NCBI GenBank assembly: GCA_028293745.1 | Contig: JAQGOF010000080.1 | Location: 1-64,000 of the forward strand | DNA from: Gammaproteobacteria bacterium | GTDB taxonomy: Bacteria > Pseudomonadota > Gammaproteobacteria > Steroidobacterales > Steroidobacteraceae | DNA length: 64,000 nucleotides | Direction of reading: 5' to 3' | Shown: piece after piece, positions 25,671 to 33,264 of the stretch | Position numbering within the stretch: position 1 is the first letter of the stretch | How the letters are laid out: each line of letters opens with the position of its first letter | Made by a program: the position numbers and the translations under genes | Notes under the pieces: model-generated | What the model was told of the DNA's origin: nothing | The model's database searches: none | What the model saw: the letters and a program-made list of their open reading frames with translations, nothing else

Positions 25671-28634
25671 TCAGAACTTCGTCGATACCCTGGCGAACAC
25701 AAACCGGCCAACCATGTCGAATGGACCGGCCAGCGTGTTGCATTTGCAAATGCTGTCCGCGCTCAGGAACGGCGGCTGTTTGTCGAACACGTTGTTGGCT
25801 CCCACCACGAAGCGTGCGTCCTTGAAGATCCATTTGTCCTTGAGCGCATAGCTGCCGCTGACGTTGTTGTAGTACATGTCCGGGATCCGGTTCCCTACGA
25901 CATCCGGCCCACCGTCGAAGCTGGCCAGGTGCTCGATGTAGCGCGTATCCCAGTGAGCCGTGAAGGGTCCAACGCTGTATTCGAGCGTGACCAGCCCCTT
26001 CCATTTCGGGTTGATGTTCTCGTTGGCGTACTGGAAGAAGCCGACGTAACTGCTGACCGTGCCGTCCGCATTCGTCTGCGTGTTCTTGTACTGATGTTCA
26101 GCCTGCAGGTCGAATCGTATCGCGCCCGGGAACGGCAGATTCAGCTGTGCCTGGGCCGTGTCGTACGAGAGCTGATAGTCCACACCCGTCACCCGTGCGA
26201 TGCCGAAGTTGGCATTGAGGCTATTGATCTGGGTGATCGTTCCACTGGTCGGAGAGCGCGCGATCAGGTCGCAATATGCCTTGTTCTGCGCCGGTCCGTA
26301 GCAGCCGAGCAGCACCGAGTCCACACTGGTCGCGTTGACGATGCCACCGGTGAGGACGGTGTTATCGATACGGATGTTGTAGTAATCCACCGCGAGGCTG
26401 AGCCCGGGGGTCACCGGCGGGGTCAGCACGAACCCAAAGCCGTACTGGAACGACTTCTCGGGCTGAAGGTGCGGATTGCCGCCCTGCAGCACCTGCTGCT
26501 GCTGGGCAGTCTGATTGTTGTTGCCGGACTGGAAGTTCGTCACGGCGGCGCCATTTGCAACGGCCGCCGAGCAGGTTGAGCCCGCCGCCAGCACGCCCTT
26601 GCCGACGTTCGAGTTGCCGTTGAAACCGGCCGCCCGCGTGTCGCACGGATCTCCGTTCCCCGTAATATCGCTGATGCCCTGGCCAGCGAACAGCTCAGAG
26701 ACGCTCGGCGCCCGGAAACCAGTCGAGTATGAGCCGCGGAACCGGATGGTATCGAGCGGCTTCCATTCCAGGCCTACCTTCCATGTCTTCGCATCGCCGA
26801 AGGTATCGTACTTGTCATAGCGCGCACTGGGCGAGAGCGTGAGGGTCTTGGCGAACGGCGCGTCCTTGAGAATCGGAACGTTGAATTCCCCGTAGACCGA
26901 AGACACGTGGTAGCCACCCGATGTTGGTTGCGACTGGTTTGGGCCCCAGCCTTCCTGTACGAGGATGTCAGGGGTGTCGCCGGCTGCCTCATCGCGGTGT
27001 TCAGCACCGAATGCGCCGCGCACTGGACCGGCAGGCAGATCGAATAACGATCCGTTCACGTCCGCGTACCAGTAACGCTCGGTCGAAGTGTTGATGTCGG
27101 TGTTGTTCCACGTGAGGTAGGCTACCTGCGCGCCTGTGAACATGTTCGGACCGTTGAAGAAGTTCGGCATCACGGTCGGTACCGAGGTGACGAGCGCCTT
27201 TTGAGTCCCTGCCGCAAGGGCCGCCTGCGACGACGCCAACTGTGCCGCCGTTGCGGCGCTGCAGCCGCCCGGCACGTCGATGCAGTTGATCTGGCCGGTC
27301 ATCTGCGCCAGGTGGTTGAAATTGCCCTCGTTGTGGGTCACGTTGCGAGTCGTGTTGTGCTGGTCGACGAAACCCGCTTCCCAGTTGAAGCTCGTGTCGC
27401 CGAATGTTCCCTCGAAGCCGGCCCGGACGCGGGACGTCTGTGAGTTGTCCTCATAGCGGCGGGGACCGAACTGATCCGGTGTAAGGAACCCCGTGATGGT
27501 CTGCCCGGTCGTATTGCCCGGGGCGTAATCCGGAACGAAGAACCCGGCAAACGCAGTCGTGCTGATGGTATCGCCCAGCAGCGGCTCGGGACGCAGCGAG
27601 CCTTTGCTCGTGCGGTCCGAGAAGAATCCCTCGAGGACGAACCGCGTGTACGGGGCGATATCGTAGTGGGAGTTGAGGCTGATCTCCTTGCGGTCGAGTC
27701 CCTGCGTCAGGTAGTTCCAACCCGGCGCGCCGGCATTGAGCTTCAACGCATTCTTCGGAGCGGTCAGATAGACCGTGTTCGGAACGAGCCCGGCAGTGGC
27801 CGGATCCTTCAAACTGTATTGCGTACCCCCGATCCAGATATTGTTCGAGAACTCGTCCTGCAGGACGTTCAGCTGCGAACGGTAGGTCGATCCGCCTGCG
27901 CCGAAAGCGGCACCCTGGTGCGGGTCAACGGACCAGGAGCGCTGCGCCTGCTGGACTGGGTCGATGTGGTCCCAGCTGACCCCGACCATTACGTTGCCCT
28001 TCTCCGAATTCATGCCGATCGTACCGGAAAGGGTCCTGGTGTCGCCGCCACCGCCACTGTTGGTGGGCGCCCCATAGCTGGCGTCGAAGCTGACGCCTTC
28101 GGAGTGCTTCTTGGTAATGATGTTGACCACGCCGGCGATGGCGTCGGCGCCGTAGATCGAGGACGCGCCGTCGCGCAGGACTTCGATCCGCTCCACCATC
28201 CCGATCGGCACTGAGTTCAGGTCGGGAATGGTCTGCGTAACACCGAAAACCGGAATCAGCCGCTGGCCGTCGATCAGGATGAGGGTCCGTGCCTGGCCGA
28301 GGTCGCGAAGGGCGACGCTCGAGGAGCCACCGCCGCCGTTGTTGGACGCGAGCGTAGTGCTCATTGTAACGCCCGTCATTCTGCTCAGGGCGTCTTCGAT
28401 GTTAGCGGCCTTCGTCATTGAGATTTCTTCGGCCGTGACCACCGAAACAGGGCTTGCGCTGTCGGCGTTGGTAACGCCCTTGATGCGCGAGCCCGTAACC
28501 ACGACTTCCTGTATTACTGGTGCCGCCGAGCTCTCCGGCTCATCCGCCATCGCGGGCAGAGCCACGGTCGCCCCGAGCGCGCTCAGCGCGAGCGCGCGCC
28601 GGGTGGCGCGACCTATCCGACTGATACTGGACAT
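25671..28634 (-). CDS. TonB-dependent receptor
   Basis: 987 residues from the ATG at 28634, chosen because AGGAGG lies 6 nt upstream (an in-frame TTG 15 bp further out overlaps this site). A signal peptide (ALALSALGATVALPAMADE) is followed by TonB-box-like IQEVVVTGSRIKG, a plug with RDLGQARTLILIDGQRLIP and RDGASSIYGADAIAGVVNI, and a beta-barrel ending in VGRFVFARVSTKF. It belongs to the large receptors with Gly/Ser-rich plug loops (NNGGGGSSSVAL) seen for complex nutrients. The substrate is unknown. It is convergent with the retropepsin gene, and its promoter must lie in 28635-29010. Confidence 0.95.
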   Translation of the reverse strand: MSSISRIGRATRRALALSALGATVALPAMADEPESSAAPVIQEVVVTGSRIKGVTNADSASPVSVVTAEEISMTKAANIEDALSRMTGVTMSTTLASNNGGGGSSSVALRDLGQARTLILIDGQRLIPVFGVTQTIPDLNSVPIGMVERIEVLRDGASSIYGADAIAGVVNIITKKHSEGVSFDASYGAPTNSGGGGDTRTLSGTIGMNSEKGNVMVGVSWDHIDPVQQAQRSWSVDPHQGAAFGAGGSTYRSQLNVLQDEFSNNIWIGGTQYSLKDPATAGLVPNTVYLTAPKNALKLNAGAPGWNYLTQGLDRKEISLNSHYDIAPYTRFVLEGFFSDRTSKGSLRPEPLLGDTISTTAFAGFFVPDYAPGNTTGQTITGFLTPDQFGPRRYEDNSQTSRVRAGFEGTFGDTSFNWEAGFVDQHNTTRNVTHNEGNFNHLAQMTGQINCIDVPGGCSAATAAQLASSQAALAAGTQKALVTSVPTVMPNFFNGPNMFTGAQVAYLTWNNTDINTSTERYWYADVNGSLFDLPAGPVRGAFGAEHRDEAAGDTPDILVQEGWGPNQSQPTSGGYHVSSVYGEFNVPILKDAPFAKTLTLSPSARYDKYDTFGDAKTWKVGLEWKPLDTIRFRGSYSTGFRAPSVSELFAGQGISDITGNGDPCDTRAAGFNGNSNVGKGVLAAGSTCSAAVANGAAVTNFQSGNNNQTAQQQQVLQGGNPHLQPEKSFQYGFGFVLTPPVTPGLSLAVDYYNIRIDNTVLTGGIVNATSVDSVLLGCYGPAQNKAYCDLIARSPTSGTITQINSLNANFGIARVTGVDYQLSYDTAQAQLNLPFPGAIRFDLQAEHQYKNTQTNADGTVSSYVGFFQYANENINPKWKGLVTLEYSVGPFTAHWDTRYIEHLASFDGGPDVVGNRIPDMYYNNVSGSYALKDKWIFKDARFVVGANNVFDKQPPFLSADSICKCNTLAGPFDMVGRFVFARVSTKF

Positions 28635-29010
28635 GAAATCCTCCTGCAAACGGTCAAACCGTTAGACAAATTGATGCGAGTGGGTCCGCTGGGAACCCAC
28701 CGGCATTTGCTCTGCTGTTGTTTGCGACTCCTGGCCCCGCTGGGGACGGTTCCAGGTCCGCGTGTGGCCGATACTACCGCGGTGCACAATTTTCTGGTGC
28801 GTTTTTGGAGAAAAAACAACAGCCCGGAAGGCGGCCAGCACTGTTACGAGGCGCGAAAAGATCGAGACAATTCGTTACTTTGGCGCGCTTGTTCAAAAAG
28901 GGGGCAGTCGCGGGGATATGCGTTGCAACTGTGCAACCAACTTCCCTGGCAATTCACTGACTTATGGTGCCGCGCACCACGGGGGGTCACCCCGGCAGGG
29001 GCCGGATAAC
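28635..29010. other. intergenic region upstream of the second TonB-dependent receptor
   Basis: 376 bp without a supported gene. It contains the AGGAGG ribosome site of the receptor and an inverted repeat gtgggt/acccac at 28680-28700, 45-65 bp upstream of the start and suitable for an operator. An A/T-rich tract lies around 28790-28825. Near 28968-29000, hairpin-forming sequence (ggtgc/gcacc, gggg/cccc) sits downstream of the stop of the next gene and may help end its transcript. Confidence 0.4.
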
Positions 29011-29625
29011 TTATTGTTGGAAAGCGGGTGCTTCGAACGTGACACGGCCCGCGAAGTCGAAAGTGGTCACCAGGATGGTCTGCTGGTCGGTCAGCGCCAT
29101 GGCGGGCGCGATGCAAAAACCACGGGCGATCACGCGATAGGAGCGGCTCGGTCCGCCCAATGCTCCGACTCGTTCCTGGCTGAGCTCATCCACCGTGCAT
29201 TTGTCATCTCCGCGGGTCGCGAACAAACGTTGTTCCCCTTCGAAGATGACTGTCAGGTTTGTCGGTAGCTCCCGGCCGGCGGTCCCTTCCCTTGCCGTTG
29301 CGACGCCAAACACCATACGCAGGCGGCGTCCGTCCGAGCGCAGCGGGCCTGCAAAACTGACTCGAATGCCGCTGCCGTCGGGACGTGCGCCCCCGTCGCA
29401 TTCCAGCTCGGCGTTGTGCAGGTCCACGTCGAGCTTCAATGTGCCGCGGATTTGCGCGCGCAAATAGCCGTTGCCGGCGGCGAGGCAGCCAGGTGTGCCC
29501 GCAGGCTTGGCTGGGTCCGCCGTGGGCAGGCTGGTCAGCGGCGCTGCGCCAGGTGTACCGGCAGTCTGCGTCCAAGCGGGCGTAGCACCGAGCACGGCAA
29601 TGAGTGGCCAATGAGCGAATCGCAT
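29011..29625 (-). CDS. secreted hypothetical protein
   Basis: 204 residues. A signal peptide (MRFAHWPLIAVLGATPAWTQ) is followed by a Pro/Thr/Ala-rich linker and a compact domain with four cysteines (in GCLAAG, AELECDGG, DDKCTVDE and RGFCIAPA) that could form two disulfides in the periplasm. No family is recognised. Its start lies 376 bp from the receptor at 28634 and its upstream neighbour is the receptor at 29676, 50 bp away, so it may be cotranscribed with that receptor as an accessory periplasmic or surface protein. Confidence that it is real comes from the clean signal peptide and composition. Confidence 0.75.
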   Translation of the reverse strand: MRFAHWPLIAVLGATPAWTQTAGTPGAAPLTSLPTADPAKPAGTPGCLAAGNGYLRAQIRGTLKLDVDLHNAELECDGGARPDGSGIRVSFAGPLRSDGRRLRMVFGVATAREGTAGRELPTNLTVIFEGEQRLFATRGDDKCTVDELSQERVGALGGPSRSYRVIARGFCIAPAMALTDQQTILVTTFDFAGRVTFEAPAFQQ

Positions 29626-29675
29626 GGCCGCAGTTTACATGCGCGGCTCTGCCGCGAGAGCGACCGTTCGCCGGC

Positions 29676-32600
29676 TCAGAATTTGGCAGTGAAGCCAATA
29701 AAGGCCTGACGTCCCACCAGGTCGTAGCTGGGAAAAGCGTTCGCCGAGCCCGCACCCCCTACGTAAGATGCCGTTGTCAACGGCGGATCCTTGTCCAGAA
29801 CGTTGTTGACACCCGCGCGGATCGAGATGCCGTCAGTGACGGAATACATTGCCGACAGGTCGATATAGCTCATGTTTGGGAGTTGCGCGTTGTACGGGTC
29901 GTAGTGCCCTTGTGAGCTGCCGAACAGGCTCGGGTCGGGGTCGTTGTTGTCCACCCCGACCTTGCCGATGAAGCGCCACTGCACCGCGAAGCTGGCCTTG
30001 AACGGTGTTTCCCAGCTCACGCGCATGTTGTGCCGCCACTTCGGATTGATCGTGGTGCCGCAGTTGGGCCCGAACAGGCCGGCGCAATTGAACGTATGCT
30101 GCCCAGGCGCCGGGGTCGTAAGGGACTTCAGCAGATAGGAGCCGTTGAAGCTCGAGGAGAGCGATCCCCAGCTTCCCGGAAGCGTATACCGGTAGGCGGC
30201 CTGGACATCGATGCCCCTGAAGACCACCTTGGCAATATTCTGGGAGGTCTGCACGATATAACCGCCGCCCGCCACGGTAGCCCCGGTCAGGGCACCGTTG
30301 ACGTGATTGCGCACTACCTGGCTGCAGAAAGTGGGATCTGCGGTACCGAGGCACTGGTTGAACAGGTAGGCCCCCGGAAAAGTGCCAATCTGGTTCTTCA
30401 GGGCGATGTTGAAGAAATCGATGCTGCCGCTGAAACCGGGCAGCATCGTGGGTGTCAGCGTCAGCCCGATCGTGTAGGTGTTGGCCACCTCCGGTTTCAG
30501 CGTCATGTTACCGCCTGTTATCTGGCCGCACTGGAGCGAAACGCATTGTGGAATGTGGCCATATTGCCCCGGCGTCACTCCGGTGTGCGCGCATTGATCG
30601 AGCGGAGCCGTCGGATTGGCACCGGCACACGGGTCGAGGCCGAGGAATCCCTGTTGCCCGTACGAGGGCGGCGTGAACAGTTCGATCAGGTTGGGCGCAC
30701 GGATGGCGCGCTCGAATGAGGCGCGGAAACGTACGTCATCGAGCGGGGCGTATTGCACCTCGAACTTGTACGCATTGGTGTGGCCCGCGGTCGAGTATTT
30801 GGAATACCGGTAGCCGGCATTGAGATTCAATTCATTTATCCAAGGCATATTCTGCGCGATGGGGGCACGGGCTTCGAGGAAGCCTTCCGAGACGTTGTAG
30901 CCGGCGTGTATTGGCACCACGGCACCGCTGAAGCCTGCAAGATTGCCTGCCAACTCGCCTTCATCCGGGTCCCAGGCGAGGGAGTCGGAGCGATGCTCGA
31001 AACCCAGGTTGACGCCGACAGCGTCGCTGGCGAGAGGTGACTTCACGTTGTACTGGCCGAGATCGCCCGTCACATCGGCGTGCAGGATCCGCTCCGTGAC
31101 CGAGCCAAACCCGGTGCCGGGCGAAGTCAGATAAGCAAGCTGATCGGCAGTTACACCGCCCGTGGTCCAGATGTTGTAGGGCACGCAGGGCGGGCCGCTG
31201 ATGCAGGCAGGCTGGCCGGTAGCCGGGTTGGTCGTTACCTGCAGGGCGCTGGTGACCTTCGCGTAATCCAGGTAGCCGCGGTTCGCGTTGAACAGAGTTG
31301 TGTAGTAGTACTGCGCGTACGCATCGTAGGTCCAGCCTTGAATGACGTCGCCATTCGCTCCCGCGACGACGCGATAGTTCGTGTGTTCGAAATACGCGCT
31401 GCGCGGGCCGCCCTCGATGTTGCGGCGCCCGATGTCGACTACTGCACTGCCGTTGATCACATTCGCAGGGTTACCGCACAGGACGCTCACCTCCTGTGCA
31501 CTCAGCAGAGGATTGGTGCAGTTGACGAGGTTCTGTCCGCCGACACCCGGGATGGAGGCCGTGACGGTGTTGCCGGCCGGATAGAACAGCCCGGAGGGCG
31601 CCACAAACGTGGTGCTCCGGTCGTTCATGAAGCTGAAGTCGGCGTATGGCCGGACGTGCTCGTTGACATTCATGTGAGCCATGAAGCCGGCGTTGTAGCG
31701 CTCATCCTCGCGCGACAGGGTGATGTACTGGTTCGAGTTGAATTGCGGCGGAGGCGAGGAGCCGGGCTGGGGGTAGGGCAGCAACTGGTTGCCTACCACC
31801 GAATACACGGCATCGCCAACGCCGAAATGATTGGAATTCTGCGTGCCGATGCAATGATTCGGGAGCGGATTGCCGGCGGCGTCGGAGTTGTTCGCGAGCT
31901 CGCAGGCGGCGAAGTCGCGCGCCGGAGCGAAGACCGGGTTGGCACGCCGGTATTCCAGGTACGCGGTGATGTTGCCTTTGCCGTCTGCAACATTGGTGCC
32001 GGCCAGAATCGAGAAGTTCCTGGATTGCCCGTCGAGCTCACTCGAGGTGTCCGTGGGGAAGCCGGCCTGGATTGCGAGGTTCTGCATGTAGTCGTTGTGG
32101 TTGCTGTGCTGGCTCACGCCCCACTGGCCATCGATCTGAATGCCCTCGAAGTTCTTTTTCATGATGAAGTTGACCACGCCGGCGATGGCGTCCGAGCCGT
32201 ACACGGCCGAGGCGCCACCCGTGACGATGTCAATACGGTCGATGAGCGAGACGGGAATCTGGTCGAGGTCCGGGGCCGGGTTGGGGTTGAGCGTGTTCGG
32301 GTCGCCGGGCCCGAGCCGCCGCCCATCCACGAGCACCAGCGTGCGCTGCGGTCCGAGACCGCGCAGATCGGCGGTCGATAAGCCGCCGGCGGAGATCAGT
32401 GGATTGGTATTGTTCGAGAAATCAGTTGCCGCACCCTGGAAGTTCTGCGGCAGCGTGTTCAGCACATCGATGGCATCCGTGTAGCCCTGCTGCCTGATTT
32501 CCTGCGAGGTCACTACCTGGATGGGACTCGTGCTGGTCAGATTCGGTTGTGGGATGCGCGAGCCTGTGATGATGACTTCTTCCGGCGGGGGCGTCTGCGC

Positions 32601-32699
32601 AGCCGCAGCGGTCGGTGCCTGAGCGTAGAGCGGAGCTGCCGCTACCAGCGAAAGCACGGTGGCAAGCTGTAGCAACCGCCGCATGTTGGAATGACTCAT
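29676..32699 (-). CDS. TonB-dependent receptor
   Basis: 1007 residues, with AAGGAGG upstream of the ATG. A signal peptide (ATVLSLVAAAPLYAQAP) is followed by EEVIITGSRIPQP, a plug with RGLGPQRTLVLVDGRRLGPG and TGGASAVYGSDAIAGVVNFIMKK, then a long barrel ending GRQAFIGFTAKF. Plug and barrel loops (SQHSNHNDYM, GYRYSKYSTAGHTNAYKFE) closely parallel those of the receptor at 14015-17155, pointing to a related ligand. It is followed in the same direction by a small secreted protein gene and preceded by the PadR-type frame and a perfect palindrome, which may regulate it. Confidence 0.95.
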   Translation of the reverse strand: MSHSNMRRLLQLATVLSLVAAAPLYAQAPTAAAAQTPPPEEVIITGSRIPQPNLTSTSPIQVVTSQEIRQQGYTDAIDVLNTLPQNFQGAATDFSNNTNPLISAGGLSTADLRGLGPQRTLVLVDGRRLGPGDPNTLNPNPAPDLDQIPVSLIDRIDIVTGGASAVYGSDAIAGVVNFIMKKNFEGIQIDGQWGVSQHSNHNDYMQNLAIQAGFPTDTSSELDGQSRNFSILAGTNVADGKGNITAYLEYRRANPVFAPARDFAACELANNSDAAGNPLPNHCIGTQNSNHFGVGDAVYSVVGNQLLPYPQPGSSPPPQFNSNQYITLSREDERYNAGFMAHMNVNEHVRPYADFSFMNDRSTTFVAPSGLFYPAGNTVTASIPGVGGQNLVNCTNPLLSAQEVSVLCGNPANVINGSAVVDIGRRNIEGGPRSAYFEHTNYRVVAGANGDVIQGWTYDAYAQYYYTTLFNANRGYLDYAKVTSALQVTTNPATGQPACISGPPCVPYNIWTTGGVTADQLAYLTSPGTGFGSVTERILHADVTGDLGQYNVKSPLASDAVGVNLGFEHRSDSLAWDPDEGELAGNLAGFSGAVVPIHAGYNVSEGFLEARAPIAQNMPWINELNLNAGYRYSKYSTAGHTNAYKFEVQYAPLDDVRFRASFERAIRAPNLIELFTPPSYGQQGFLGLDPCAGANPTAPLDQCAHTGVTPGQYGHIPQCVSLQCGQITGGNMTLKPEVANTYTIGLTLTPTMLPGFSGSIDFFNIALKNQIGTFPGAYLFNQCLGTADPTFCSQVVRNHVNGALTGATVAGGGYIVQTSQNIAKVVFRGIDVQAAYRYTLPGSWGSLSSSFNGSYLLKSLTTPAPGQHTFNCAGLFGPNCGTTINPKWRHNMRVSWETPFKASFAVQWRFIGKVGVDNNDPDPSLFGSSQGHYDPYNAQLPNMSYIDLSAMYSVTDGISIRAGVNNVLDKDPPLTTASYVGGAGSANAFPSYDLVGRQAFIGFTAKF

Positions 32700-32756
32700 C
32701 GGGCCGTCCTCCTTGTTGGCCCGATGTAACCACGGCGTGGGGCGCAGAAAATTGAT

Positions 32757-32840
32757 TCAGCGCAAAAACAACATGAGTTTTATCGGGCTCCCGCGGGAGC
32801 CCGTCACGCTCGTGTAGCGGGAGAACAACGCCGCGGTCAT
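32757..32840 (-). other. 27-codon ORF coupled to the PadR frame, possible gene remnant
   Basis: The ATG at 32840 overlaps the TGA of the PadR-type frame (ATGA). The product begins MTAALFSRYTSVTGS and ends after 27 codons at the TGA at 32757-32759. PadR genes often have their regulated membrane-protein gene immediately downstream in exactly this coupled arrangement. This may therefore be the truncated start of such a partner, interrupted near the palindrome at 32784. It could equally be chance. Confidence 0.3.
32784..32803. repeat. perfect 20-bp palindrome upstream of a TonB-dependent receptor
   Basis: CGGGCTCCCGCGGGAGCCCG is perfectly self-complementary. It lies about 85-105 bp upstream of the receptor ATG at 32699 and just downstream of the PadR frame. 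It could be a dimeric operator or the stem of a terminator, but no T-run follows on either strand. Confidence 0.6.
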
Positions 32841-33178
32841 CTCTCAACTCCTTCAATAAAGCGATCTACGAAGTTGCGGGTCTGGCGCCAGATACCGCTC
32901 CAGTCCTTCAGGACTGCCCGGCCTTCATCGGTGATGTGGTAGTAGCGCCGGGGCGGGCGGGCATACGAGGGGACGACGTGGCTGGTCAGCAGGCCGTTGG
33001 CGCTGAGAGCGCGGAGGACGGGATGGACGGTGCCTTCCTTGAAGAGCGCCTCGCCCTCGTTCGCCTTCTGCAGCCGTTTGGCAATTTCGTAGCCATAGAG
33101 GTGTTCGGGGGTCTGGTCGAGGACGGCGAGCAGTACGAGGGCGACGAGGCCGGCATTGAGGTCTTTCTGGAATTTGCG
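32837..33178 (-). pseudogene. PadR-family transcriptional regulator frame without any usable start codon
   Basis: The minus-strand frame ending at the TGA (32839-32837) encodes a complete PadR winged-helix protein: RKFQKDLNAGLVALVLLAVL, YGYEIAKRL, GTVHPVLRALSANGLL, PPRRYYHITDEGRAVLKDW, and FVDRFIEGVER. That is about 113 residues, the normal family length. The frame is open upstream to a stop near 33287, yet contains no ATG, GTG or TTG anywhere, and neither other frame supplies a start that could be joined without crossing a stop. The gene has either lost its start by mutation or sequencing error, or uses a rare codon (ACG 33241-33239 and AGG 33187-33185 are the only near-cognates just upstream). 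The intact domain argues for recent loss or non-standard initiation. It faces away from glgP. Confidence 0.75.
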
Positions 33179-33264
33179 GCGTGGCCTTCGTCCGGGCGGG
33201 CGGGGTTTACAGAATGCTTTTGGTAGACTTCGCCCCCTCGTGCCTGGCTGTCGTGAAAAAACTG

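Noticed and set aside
31080-32381. A 433-codon forward frame opposite the third TonB-dependent receptor
   Set aside because: Val/Arg-rich shadow of the receptor plug and barrel, with no independent features.
32936-33226. A 96-codon forward frame opposite the PadR-type frame
   Set aside because: The minus strand encodes a complete PadR winged-helix sequence; the forward frame lacks any known motif.
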